This document shows, piece by piece, positions 9,371 to 19,243 of a stretch of DNA of 64,000 nucleotides (its first letter is position 1; each line of letters starts with the position of its first letter). This DNA comes from Pirellulales bacterium (GTDB taxonomy: Bacteria > Planctomycetota > Planctomycetia > Pirellulales > Thermoguttaceae), in assembly GCA_016935315.1 (NCBI GenBank), contig JAFGRD010000022.1:1-64000 (forward strand), in the 5' to 3' direction. Below the pieces are notes generated by a model, which saw only the letters and a program-made list of their open reading frames with translations, had not been told where the DNA came from and ran no database searches. Position numbers and translations under genes: made by a program.

Positions 9371-10059
9371 CACTGCCCCCACCTCGCCATCAACGCATTG
9401 GGAATTCCCAACTGATCGGAAATCCGCGCCACCACGAAATCGACCAGGTCGCGGATCGACTTCACGCCGTGGTAGAAGCCGGGCGTAGCCGGCAACACGA
9501 CGGCGCCGGCTTCCGCGGCCCGTTTCATGTTGTCCAACTGCACCAGCGACAGCGGCGTCTCGCGAGGTACCAGGATCAGCTTGCGGCGCTCCTTCAGATG
9601 GACCTCGGCCGCCCGATGGATCAGGTTGGCACTGCTGCCGTGAACGATCGCCCCCAGCGAGCCGCCCGAGCAGGGGCAGACCACCATGCCATCGGTCGGA
9701 AACGAACCGCTGGCCACCGGGGCGGTGTCGTCGCGGAAGTGATGATACTTCAGCTCTCCCTGCTCCTCCGATCCGACCGAGAGCACGCTGCTCGATTCGG
9801 TCGAGATGCCGGCCAGGGTGCGGATCTGCTGCAGCTTGAGGTCCTTGGGCCCCGGCCCGTCGTCGAGCATCAACATCGCCGGGCTGAACTGGTCCAGGTC
9901 GACGGTCAGATCAAGCTCCTGTTTCAGCACCAACGCGGCGGCTTCGCTGATCGTCAGATGCACGTGGCACCCAGCGGCCAGGAGGACTTCCAACAGCCGC
10001 ACCGCGTACGCCATCCCGCTGGCTCCGGTCATGCCCACGACGACGGTTCGCTTCATCAT
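9370..10059 (-). CDS. ubiX: UbiX-family flavin prenyltransferase
   Basis: Makes prenylated FMN, the cofactor for UbiD-type decarboxylases, from FMN and dimethylallyl phosphate. Family marks are the N-terminal Rossmann-like GMTGASGMAYA, the SGSFPTDGMVVCPCSGGSLG segment and the C-terminal RETPLSLVQLDNM block with RLLE/LDNM-type phosphate-binding residues. In futalosine-pathway operons a UbiX/UbiD pair is thought to decarboxylate the naphthoate intermediate, so this gene probably serves menaquinone synthesis; a UbiD partner is not in the window. Two ATG codons in tandem (10059, 10056) follow AGGTGA; either may be used. The gene overlaps mqnP by one base and is separated from menG by a 118-base gap holding repeat copy A. 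Confidence 0.88.
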   Translation of the reverse strand: MMKRTVVVGMTGASGMAYAVRLLEVLLAAGCHVHLTISEAAALVLKQELDLTVDLDQFSPAMLMLDDGPGPKDLKLQQIRTLAGISTESSSVLSVGSEEQGELKYHHFRDDTAPVASGSFPTDGMVVCPCSGGSLGAIVHGSSANLIHRAAEVHLKERRKLILVPRETPLSLVQLDNMKRAAEAGAVVLPATPGFYHGVKSIRDLVDFVVARISDQLGIPNALMARWGQ

Positions 10060-10097
10060 TCACCTGCACAAATGGAGGTTATTGACGTCTGCCCAGT

Positions 10098-10179
10098 CAA
10101 TGCGCCAGGGCGACCAACGGGAGCCCGATTCGTCTGGTCTCCTGTTGGTCGGCCTTGATCATTCGCAATGCAAACATCA
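10098..10179 (-). repeat. 82-bp palindromic repeat, copy A (3' end of menG)
   Basis: On the minus strand this copy begins with the TGA stop of menG (10177-10179) and runs TGATGTTTGCATTGCGAATG onward. It contains the inverted pair CGACCAAC-x-GGAG / CTCC-x-GTTGGTCG around a loop of about 15 bases. Two relatives occur at 40199-40280 and 43179-43260, with no indels between copies A and C. It lies between menG and the ubiX-like gene, so it would be transcribed inside the operon. A 26-codon open frame starting at its first ATG also exists. Confidence 0.82.
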
Positions 10180-10896
10180 GCAAGCTCGCTTCTCGCCCAC
10201 GTAGAGCGTGGCGACCCCGAACGTGAACCGGTACGACCGCAGGTTGGCGAGGCCTGCCGCCTGCATCCGCTGCTGGAGGGCCTCTGCCTGCGGAAACTGG
10301 CCGACGCTGGCCGGCAGATAATTGTAAGCCCCTTGTCGATTCCGAGCCAGGGCCTGACCCACGCGCGGCAGCACGTGTCGGAAATACCAGCGGTAGAGCG
10401 CGGAAAGCGGCCATGCGGTGGGCATGGAGAACTCCAGAATAGCCACCCTCCCGCCGGGTCGGCAGACGCGCACCATCTCGCGCAAACCCTGGTCTGTGTC
10501 GCTGACGTTGCGCAGTCCGAAGGCGACGCAGACGATCTGAAACACGTCGGCGGGAAAGGGCAGCCGTCGGGCGTCGGCTTCCAGCAGCGTGATTTGTCCG
10601 GCGGCGCCGGCCCGGCGGCACTTGTCGCGGCCGATCGTCAACATCGGATGACAGAAGTCGGCCCCGACGATCGACACGCGCCCTCGGCCGGCTCGCCAAT
10701 AGGCCAGCGCCAGGTCGCCCGTGCCGGTGCAGACGTCGAGCACGGGGCCCTCGCCGGCCGGGGACACCCGCTTGACGGTCCGCCGCCGCCAGGAGCGGTC
10801 GATGCCCAGCGACAGCAGGTGGTTCAAGAGGTCGTACCGCCGGGCGATCTCGCCGAACATGCGGCGGACCCGATCGGAGGATTTGTCGACGGTCAT
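10177..10896 (-). CDS. menG: demethylmenaquinone methyltransferase
   Basis: SAM-dependent class I methyltransferase of the UbiE/MenG family that performs the last step of menaquinone synthesis, C-methylation of demethylmenaquinone. Family signatures are the N-terminal YDLLNHLLSLGIDRSWRR (21-38), the SAM-binding VLDVCTGTGDLA (52-63), VCVAFGLRNVSD and the C-terminal YNYLPASVGQFP with a GVATLYVGEK end. Length of 239 residues is normal. It heads the tight part of the menaquinone operon and begins only 6 bases after the transporter gene upstream ends. Its stop codon lies within the first three bases of repeat copy A, so the extreme C-terminus abuts the repeat. Since the neighbours are futalosine-pathway genes, the menaquinone role is much more likely than ubiquinone. 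Confidence 0.92.
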   Translation of the reverse strand: MTVDKSSDRVRRMFGEIARRYDLLNHLLSLGIDRSWRRRTVKRVSPAGEGPVLDVCTGTGDLALAYWRAGRGRVSIVGADFCHPMLTIGRDKCRRAGAAGQITLLEADARRLPFPADVFQIVCVAFGLRNVSDTDQGLREMVRVCRPGGRVAILEFSMPTAWPLSALYRWYFRHVLPRVGQALARNRQGAYNYLPASVGQFPQAEALQQRMQAAGLANLRSYRFTFGVATLYVGEKRAC

Positions 10897-10902
10897 GACC
10901 CG

Positions 10903-12405
10903 CTACGGCTTGGCCGGTTCGTCCGGGACGGGATTGACGGGGGCTTCCGGGGCCGGCTTCTCAATCGCTTTTTTGACGGGCGTGATCACGTTCTGATAGA
11001 TCTTGATGCCCGAGCCGACGGTGGCTACCCCCAGTGCCACCACCAACAGTACGTTGAACACGATGCGGCCGAGGCCGCGCCCGACGGCGTCGCCGATGTA
11101 ACTTCGTTTGTTGTTAAGGATCAGGAACATCACGTAGGCGATCGGCAGCATCGTGAAGCAGACGGCCGAGGCGGCGATGGGGAACCAGATGGGCGTCGTG
11201 GTGACCACGCCCAGGATACCGATGGCCGGAACCAGCGTGAACATGCGGTACCGCGTGGTCGTGTATTGCAGGCCGAACATCTCGCAGAGCGTGAACCCGC
11301 AAACGACCATGTGCGTGCTGATGGCCCCGCACGTCATGCCGATGAACCCGAGGTCGAAGATGATCCGTCCCACCTTCTCGCCCATCACGCCGGTCAGGGC
11401 TTCGGCGGCTCCCAGCGGCTTCATGCCCGTGCGGACGATTTCGTTGGCCGGGTCGTAGACACCGGTGGCCGCCATGGCGATGATCACCAACGAAGTGACC
11501 AGCGTGAAGGGCAGAAACATCGACATGACCAGGTCCCAGCGCGAGAGCGTCTTATGGTGTTTACCCCACCCCTTGGCCAGCAGCGAATAGGGATAGAGAA
11601 ACGTCATGTTGATTCCCACCGCGGCCCCAAGCATCCCCAGCGCCAGGGTCACCGAGCCTGGGGTTTCTGGAATCCCGTACCACCCGATGAAGCCCTTGCC
11701 GAGCTCGGCCCACTGAATCTTGTGCAGACTGCAAACCACGACGATGCCGAAGGACAGGATAACGAGGGCGATCACGCCTCGAAGGAACCATTCGTAGATC
11801 TTGATCCCGCGGGAGTGGCCACCGTAGTTCCAGGTGGTTACGATGCTGACGCCGAGGATGAGGATCCCCAGCAGGAAGCTCACCGCGTATCCGCTGGGCG
11901 TGAACTGCATGACTTGCTCGCCGCCGACGGTGACCGTTTCCTGCACGGTCGCTCCGGCCATGGTGGCCAGGTCGCGCGCGGCGCCCGCGGCCAGGCCGTA
12001 CTGGGGGAAATGCCAGATGACCGAGGCCATCACCGTGCCCAGTGCCCAGAGGAACGCAATCGAGACGTGCAACTCGCGGGCGAAGGCTTTGTAAGGACGC
12101 TCGCCGGTGGTGAGCACGACGTTGCCCAAGGCGGCCAACATAAACACACCCAGCAGCATGGCGACCGGCTGGATCCAGAGCAGCTTGTATCCGAAGGAGG
12201 CCCCGGCCATTACCGAGGCGGCGGCGCTGCCGGCCCCCAGCGTCATGGCGCTCTGAAGCAAGCCCGGCCCGGTCCGCTTGATGTAGCCGCCGGCCCTTGC
12301 CGGAAACGGCTTCTGCTTCAGCGCATCCAGCGCGGCGATCTCCTGCTGGAGTTTCTCGGGGTCCCACCTGCCGGCCATCGGCAGGCCTTTTTCTTGCTCC
12401 GCCAT
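10903..12405 (-). CDS. Nramp-like divalent metal transporter with altered metal motifs
   Basis: A 500-residue membrane protein with about 11 hydrophobic helices and an Nramp-family outline: TM1 starts GPGLLQ (46-51) and ends ASFGYKLLW (69-77). The Nramp metal-site motif DPGN in TM1 is replaced by LGAGS (56-60), and in the TM6 region (about 252-276) the MPH motif is replaced by GINMTFLYP. It is therefore probably not a classical Mn/Fe importer; Nramp-related magnesium transporters also depart from these motifs. The C-terminus ends in a Pro-rich tail (EKPAPEAPVNPVPDEP). The ATG at 12405 has AAGGAG upstream. It ends 6 bases before menG, so it is probably co-transcribed with the menaquinone genes. 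Substrate is unknown; the fold is well supported. Confidence 0.75.
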   Translation of the reverse strand: MAEQEKGLPMAGRWDPEKLQQEIAALDALKQKPFPARAGGYIKRTGPGLLQSAMTLGAGSAAASVMAGASFGYKLLWIQPVAMLLGVFMLAALGNVVLTTGERPYKAFARELHVSIAFLWALGTVMASVIWHFPQYGLAAGAARDLATMAGATVQETVTVGGEQVMQFTPSGYAVSFLLGILILGVSIVTTWNYGGHSRGIKIYEWFLRGVIALVILSFGIVVVCSLHKIQWAELGKGFIGWYGIPETPGSVTLALGMLGAAVGINMTFLYPYSLLAKGWGKHHKTLSRWDLVMSMFLPFTLVTSLVIIAMAATGVYDPANEIVRTGMKPLGAAEALTGVMGEKVGRIIFDLGFIGMTCGAISTHMVVCGFTLCEMFGLQYTTTRYRMFTLVPAIGILGVVTTTPIWFPIAASAVCFTMLPIAYVMFLILNNKRSYIGDAVGRGLGRIVFNVLLVVALGVATVGSGIKIYQNVITPVKKAIEKPAPEAPVNPVPDEPAKP

Positions 12406-12648
12406 TGTATGCTCCTTGAAACGTCGGGACAGTTGGACCTTTGGCTGCGGCCAACGGCTGCGTTGCGGCACCAAAATAACACAATCCGTCGCGGAAAGGA
12501 ACCGGGGAGGGGACCCGCCCGCCGGCGTGGACAGGCTGGGGGCATTTCGCCACCATGGCACGCCTGCTTTCCCCGTTCCCCGCAACCGGCATGGTCGACG
12601 CCCGCCTCGCAAACGTCCTACCCCGGGTCGGAAATCGCAAGAAACGGC

Positions 12649-13593
12649 TCAGCCGACCAGCTTGCCCTCGATCTTCTTCATGTACTCGAAGCTCTCGCGG
12701 GCGAGCCGCTCCGGGCCGGGCGTGTAATCGAAGACCTCGACGGAGACCCAGCCGCTGAACTTCACGTCCTGAAGCGCCTTGAAGATGGGAAGGAAATCGA
12801 GATCGCCCATGCCGGGCCCGCGGAGGTTCGGGTCGTTGGCGTGGAAGTGCACCATCCAGGCGGCGTGCTTGCGGATCAGCTCGGGAATGGGCGTCGGCTC
12901 CTGGACCATGGCCTTGCAGTCGAGCATCATCTTGCAGTGGGGCGAATCAACCAGCTTGGCCAGTGCCACGGCGTCGGCCGAGTTGACGATGAAGTTGGTT
13001 TCCTTGGGCCCCAGCGGCTCGAGCCCCAGGACCACGCCGGTCTTCTCCAGCACGGGCATGGCGCCCCGAAGCACCTCGACGGCGTGCTGCGTTCCCTGCT
13101 CGTAGCTGACGCCCGGCAGCAGGTTCCGCTGTTTCGGCGAGCCGAAGATCATCTTCGTCCCGCCCAACTCGGCACAGAATCTGGCCAACTCGCCGAGGTA
13201 TTCGGTCGTCCTCTTGCGGACATCCGCGTCGGGGCTGGTCAGGTGCAGGCCTTCGGTTTTCGAGAGCAGCCAGTGCAGCCCGCAGATCTCGATGCCCGCC
13301 TGTTCGGCCTGCTTGCGGAGCCGCGTGCGTTGTCGGGCGGGGATTTCGGTCACGTCGGTGTTGATCGTGAAGGGGGCGATCTCCACGGCCTGGTAGCCGC
13401 ACTCGGCCAGGAAGCGGAAGATTCTGCCCTGCGGCCAGTCCTCGAAAGTCTCGTTGCACATGGAGTATTTCCACGGCACCGACTTGTCGGCTGCCACTGC
13501 TTTATCGAGGGCGGGCAAGGCCGTGGCGGCCAGCGCCGCTCCCACGCCGGTGGCCGAGTGTTTCAGAAAATCACGACGTGACTGGCGGGGCAT
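12649..13593 (-). CDS. Tat-exported TIM-barrel sugar isomerase/epimerase-like protein
   Basis: A 314-residue protein of the xylose-isomerase-like TIM barrel superfamily (sugar phosphate isomerase/epimerase, hydroxypyruvate-isomerase-like). It opens with a twin-arginine signal, SRRDFLKHS, and a hydrophobic stretch ending near AVAA, so it is exported folded. Barrel landmarks include FLAECGYQAVEIAPF, a metal-ligand type VLGLEPLG with its Glu, MMLDCKAM, WMVHFHANDPN and WVSVEVFDYTPG. These Glu, Asp and His residues are where the family binds a divalent metal. The ATG at 13593 has AAAGGAG upstream. Such Tat-exported members are very numerous in planctomycetes and mostly uncharacterised; a sugar or polyol substrate is inferred. 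It lies 243 bases upstream of the Nramp-like gene on the same strand. Confidence 0.82.
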   Translation of the reverse strand: MPRQSRRDFLKHSATGVGAALAATALPALDKAVAADKSVPWKYSMCNETFEDWPQGRIFRFLAECGYQAVEIAPFTINTDVTEIPARQRTRLRKQAEQAGIEICGLHWLLSKTEGLHLTSPDADVRKRTTEYLGELARFCAELGGTKMIFGSPKQRNLLPGVSYEQGTQHAVEVLRGAMPVLEKTGVVLGLEPLGPKETNFIVNSADAVALAKLVDSPHCKMMLDCKAMVQEPTPIPELIRKHAAWMVHFHANDPNLRGPGMGDLDFLPIFKALQDVKFSGWVSVEVFDYTPGPERLARESFEYMKKIEGKLVG

Positions 13594-13713
13594 GGGTTGC
13601 TCCTTTCGCTATGGTCGCAAGGGATGTGATTTCGGCATTGGATCTGGAGTTCGCGTAACACCTCAGCCGAGCGGCGGCCTCGGCGACTGGTAGCTGACAT
13701 GTTACGGCCTTCG

Positions 13714-14760
13714 TTACAGCCCCTTGGCCGCCAGCCAGCGTTCGGCGTCCAGTGCGGCCATGCAGCCGGATCCGGCAGCGGTGACCGCCTGGCGGTAGTA
13801 GTCGTCGGCCACGTCGCCGGCGGCAAAAACGCCTTCCACGCTGGTGTAGGTGCGGCCGGGCGTGGTCCACTGGATGTACTTCTTCTCGGTCATTTCCAGC
13901 TTGCCGTCGAGGAAAGCCGTGTTCGGCGTGTGGCCGATGGCCAGAAAGACCCCGGTGGCCTCCAACTCCAGATCGGGCTCGCCGGCCGTACTCTTCAGAC
14001 GGACGCCCGTCACGCCGTCGGCGTCGTTGCCCAAGACTTCTCCCAGCGTGCGGTTCCACTGGATGTCGATCTTGGCGTGGTCGATCGCCCGCTGGGCCAT
14101 GATCTTCGACGCCCGCAACTGGTCGCGGCGATGGACCATATACACCGTGCTGGCGAACTTGGTCAGGTAGTCGGCCTCCTCGACGGCTGAGTCGCCGCCG
14201 CCGATCACGACCAGCGGCTTGTTGCGAAACCGAGGCAGGGCCCCGTCGCAAACGGCACAGGCACTGACGCCTCGGTTCTTGTATGTCTCTTCCGACGGCA
14301 GACCCAGGTAGTTTGCCTTGGCGCCGGTCGCTACGATCACGGCCAGGGCCTCGTGGACCTTGCCCTCGAAAGTGGTCAGCTTGAACGGGTGACCGTCGAA
14401 ATCGACCTCGACGACGTCGTCGGTGATCACCCGGGTGCCGAAGTTGACGGCCTGCTGCCGCATCAGCTCCATCAGCTCGGGCCCGCTGACGCCCTGTTTG
14501 GCGTGCGGGGGCATGATCTGGCGTTTGCTCTTTTCCATGGCGTTGTCGAGATAGCTCTCGAGATCACCGGCGGGAAAGCCCGGATAGTTTTCCACTTCGG
14601 TCGTCAGGGCCAACTGTCCCAACGGCAGGGTGCCAGCCAGACGATTCTCTTCGGTGATGGCCCCCTCGAACACGAGTGGTTCGAGTGACGCCCGGGCAGC
14701 GTAGATCGCCGACGTCCAAGCGGCGGGTCCGCTGCCGATGATGATCACTTTCTCAGGCAC
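13714..14760 (-). CDS. trxB: thioredoxin reductase
   Basis: FAD-dependent NADPH:thioredoxin oxidoreductase, 348 residues. The FAD-binding GSGPAAW lies near the N-terminus, the NADPH-binding [10 protein letters not shown] near the middle, and the redox-active pair is CAVC at Cys168 and Cys171. The C-terminal FAD block [11 protein letters not shown] is present. Between PGFPAG and GPELME there is an extra segment of about 27 residues (including [11 protein letters not shown]) not found in the E. coli enzyme. I start at GTG 14760 because AAGGA lies 9 bases upstream and the FAD motif follows at once; the frame is open to a TTG at 14814, which would add 18 residues. It stands alone and is divergent from the cstA gene. 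The family is certain. Confidence 0.92.
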   Translation of the reverse strand: MPEKVIIIGSGPAAWTSAIYAARASLEPLVFEGAITEENRLAGTLPLGQLALTTEVENYPGFPAGDLESYLDNAMEKSKRQIMPPHAKQGVSGPELMELMRQQAVNFGTRVITDDVVEVDFDGHPFKLTTFEGKVHEALAVIVATGAKANYLGLPSEETYKNRGVSACAVCDGALPRFRNKPLVVIGGGDSAVEEADYLTKFASTVYMVHRRDQLRASKIMAQRAIDHAKIDIQWNRTLGEVLGNDADGVTGVRLKSTAGEPDLELEATGVFLAIGHTPNTAFLDGKLEMTEKKYIQWTTPGRTYTSVEGVFAAGDVADDYYRQAVTAAGSGCMAALDAERWLAAKGL

Positions 14761-15009
14761 GGGAGTGTTTCCTTCCAATCCGGAGGCAGGTTCGACAGTA
14801 GACTCGTGTGCCAATTATAGGGCGTGTGCCGGCGTCGTCCAGCGTGGGCAGTTGTCGGAAACGGGGGGGTAGGGTATGGTGACGAGAGAGACGGATCGAC
14901 CGGCGACAGCCGTTTTGGGGGCCAAGAACCCCCGCATTGCGATGCCCGGCCGGCCGCTTTGGCGCTTGGCTGCCTGTACCCTTCTGACACCCTGGGGAGG
15001 AGACTCGGC

Positions 15010-16983
<1,974 letters not shown>

Positions 16984-17005
16984 AGTCTTCCGGAGTCGGC
17001 GAGTC

Positions 17006-17980
17006 TTACGCCATCGCCTTGGCCACCACGGCCTTGGTCTTTTCCAGCCCGGTGCGGGCGACGGTCCGCGCGTCTTGCTGCCAGTACCGGCGGTTGAACA
17101 GCTCCAGCGACAGCACGCCGCGGAAACCGCCGTCGTACATGTCGCGAAGAATGGCCGGCAGCGGGCAGATGCCGTCGCCGGGGTAGACCCGATGGGAATC
17201 GTTGATCTCTTCCCGGGGCGGATCGGCCGGATAATCGTTGATGTGGAAGACGTGCATGGCGGACCAGTTGATCATCTTCAACCCCGTGAAGCTGGAGCCG
17301 CTCTTGTAGATGTGATAGGCGTCCAGCAGCAGACAGGCGTCTTCGTGGCCGGCCTCGACGGCGACGTAGACCGCCTCGCCCACGCGGCCGAGGGTCTTCG
17401 ACGAGCCCCAGATTTCCAACTGCGGCACCACGCCCATCGTGCGGCCCAACTCCAACACGACCCGGTATCGTTCGGCAACCTTCAACAGGTTCATGTCCGG
17501 GGTGGCGTGGGCGCCGGCCGGCGGCGCGGCGATCCGGCGACCGCCGATCTGCCGCACCAGGTCCATGTCGCGCTTCATGTCCTCCAGGCCCTGGGCCCGT
17601 TGGGCGTCGTCGTCGTCGATCCAGCGGGGAAACCCGATGGCGCTCTCCACGGCCAGCCCCAGATCGGCGATGCGTTTGCTCAAGTCTTTCAGCGAGCCGC
17701 CCTGCTCGGCATGTTTCGCGATGTTGCTGACCCACGGCTCGATGCCGTCGTAGCCGGCTGCGGCAGCCACCTCGACCTCTTCGGCCATCGAGAGATTGTG
17801 CCCGCGGATGGTCGCCGCGTTCAGGCAGTAGCGGAATGACCTCTCCCGGGCGTCGGCCGAAGCCTTGGCCGGCGATTCCTTGGCAGACGCGGGCAAAGAG
17901 GCCATGGTCGTGGCGGCGCCCGCGGTCAGACAGGCACCGCAGCGGGTGATCATTTGGCGTCGGGAAAGTCGGGGTTTCAT
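17006..17980 (-). CDS. second Tat-exported TIM-barrel isomerase/epimerase-like protein
   Basis: A 324-residue xylose-isomerase-like TIM barrel protein. The N-terminus carries a twin-arginine motif, LSRRQMITR, followed by an Ala-rich hydrophobic stretch ending near ASAKE, so it should be exported by the Tat system. Barrel landmarks include AAAGYDGIEPW, LEIWGSSKTLG, LLLDAYHIYKSG, MHVFHINDYPAD and GVLSLELFNRRYW, with acidic and His residues at the expected metal positions. ATG at 17980 has AAAGG 8 bases upstream; an in-frame ATG at 18025 lacks these features. It converges with cstA. It is only distantly similar to the isomerase at 12649-13593. Substrate is unknown; inositol- or sugar-related chemistry is a guess from the superfamily. 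Confidence 0.8.
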   Translation of the reverse strand: MKPRLSRRQMITRCGACLTAGAATTMASLPASAKESPAKASADARERSFRYCLNAATIRGHNLSMAEEVEVAAAAGYDGIEPWVSNIAKHAEQGGSLKDLSKRIADLGLAVESAIGFPRWIDDDDAQRAQGLEDMKRDMDLVRQIGGRRIAAPPAGAHATPDMNLLKVAERYRVVLELGRTMGVVPQLEIWGSSKTLGRVGEAVYVAVEAGHEDACLLLDAYHIYKSGSSFTGLKMINWSAMHVFHINDYPADPPREEINDSHRVYPGDGICPLPAILRDMYDGGFRGVLSLELFNRRYWQQDARTVARTGLEKTKAVVAKAMA

Positions 17981-18165
17981 GTCGGGACCTTTGGCAGCAA
18001 ATGGGCACACGATGGGTTCAGTCATACGGTCTCAGATGGAGACCATTCTGGCCGATCGGAGGATCGCCTGCAACTGCCCCGCTCCAATTGCCGACGCCTT
18101 CGTACGCCCCGCGTCGAAGGGAAGGTTCGCTTGGATGTAAGCCATGATTCCAAGCCGTCGACGGC

Positions 18166-18870
18166 CTAACCTGCCTCTTCCGGGCGGGCTGCCAGGTGGC
18201 GATTGATCCGCTTGATGATCCAGTCCTTCTCTTTGCGAGAGAGAAAAGTGCCGAATTTGGCCTGCTTCGCCGTGGTGCTAACCGCGACGGCAAAGACCGG
18301 GCGGTTGTTGGAGCGATACGACTCGACCAGCCTGGCTCGGCTATCGGGGGCCAGGCCGTATTCGCGGTACTTCTCGCGACCGAAGAGTTCGAACTTCGTG
18401 ACCAGCCGATCGCTTTCGACCAGTACGTACGTTTTGCCGAAGCGGCCGCGGTACCAGAAGTAGAGCATCAGCAGGCCCACGAGCCAGAAGACACCGAAAA
18501 AGGGTACGACGACCAGCATCGACCCCGCGTCCAGATTGCCTGAGACCACCGCGGCCCCGCTAACAACACCGGTCAGCCCCAGCCAGGCCACCGCAAAACA
18601 ACCCATGCTCCGATTCTCCTTGTTGCTGCCGGGCGGAATCAACAGCACCAGTTGAGAGCCGACCGTGCGACATTGAAGCCGATCGCCCGGCGGCCGCTCT
18701 TCCCCCGCCGCTTGGAGTTGGGGAGATGCGACACTCGGCGGCGCCCCGCCCGTTGCGGGCGATACACAGATTCTCTCGTCACACTCCGGACAATCGAACT
18801 CCGGCCCGAATTTGTGCAGAAGGTCGGCCGAAAGGACCGCACCACAACGGGGACAGTATTCTACGGACAT
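18166..18870 (-). CDS. zinc-ribbon membrane protein, hypothetical
   Basis: A 234-residue protein not recognised beyond its architecture. Residues 4-40 form a zinc ribbon with two Cys pairs, CPRCG and CPECDERIC. A low-complexity linker follows, then two adjacent hydrophobic helices in the middle (MGCFAVAWLGLTGVVSG and VVVPFFGVFWLVGLLMLYFW), then a charged cytoplasmic-looking C-terminal domain ending in a basic segment (KEKDWIIKRINRHL). The hydrophobic pair plus a flat C-terminal domain resembles small bacterial PH-like membrane proteins, but I cannot confirm this. ATG 18870 is chosen; a GTG at 18879 would add three residues. It lies upstream of the isomerase gene on the same strand with a 185-base gap. 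Confidence 0.65.
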   Translation of the reverse strand: MSVEYCPRCGAVLSADLLHKFGPEFDCPECDERICVSPATGGAPPSVASPQLQAAGEERPPGDRLQCRTVGSQLVLLIPPGSNKENRSMGCFAVAWLGLTGVVSGAAVVSGNLDAGSMLVVVPFFGVFWLVGLLMLYFWYRGRFGKTYVLVESDRLVTKFELFGREKYREYGLAPDSRARLVESYRSNNRPVFAVAVSTTAKQAKFGTFLSRKEKDWIIKRINRHLAARPEEAG

Positions 18871-19243
18871 CGCAGTCACTCGTTTTCGGATTAGGTTACA
18901 GGTTCGCCCGGAATACAGGATCGGTCGCTTCGGCGGCAGAAGTCATGCACGGTTCGACCATGATAGCAGCACTGCCCCAGAGTCCAACGGGCTGTTTTGC
19001 GGAACAACTCTCCGCGGCCCACCCTGACGCCGAGCCACCCCTGAGGACTCGTCGAAGAATAAGTTGGGTATTCTTATGGTGGGAAAGGCGGCGCAGACGT
19101 CTGCGCACCGGGCCGTGGGGCTCCAGATGGCACGGCAGAGTGGTCCGGGGCACCCGCGCTTGTCACGAACGATCGCTTCGTGTAGAAAGCGTGTTTCCCT
19201 ATTCGGCCCTCTCGTCCACCGGCGCTGTGTCGACAGGTTATCG
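18871..19243. other. intergenic region upstream of polA
   Basis: About 370 bases between the divergent zinc-ribbon gene and polA. It holds a perfect 16-bp palindrome, GCGCAGACGTCTGCGC, at 19091-19106. One such palindrome is expected by chance in 64 kb, so no function is claimed. No clear promoter is visible. Confidence 0.4.

Noticed and set aside
12406-12648. metal-sensing riboswitch upstream of the Nramp-like gene
   Set aside because: A 5-bp hairpin TTGGC-CGCA-GCCAA is present but none of the conserved loops of known Mn or Mg riboswitches were seen.
10168-13581. 1137-codon open frame opposite menG, the transporter and the isomerase
   Set aside because: Covers three well-supported genes on the other strand; composition is that of a shadow frame.
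19091-19106. 16-bp palindrome GCGCAGACGTCTGCGC upstream of polA
   Set aside because: About one palindrome of this length is expected by chance in 64 kb, and no regulator fits.
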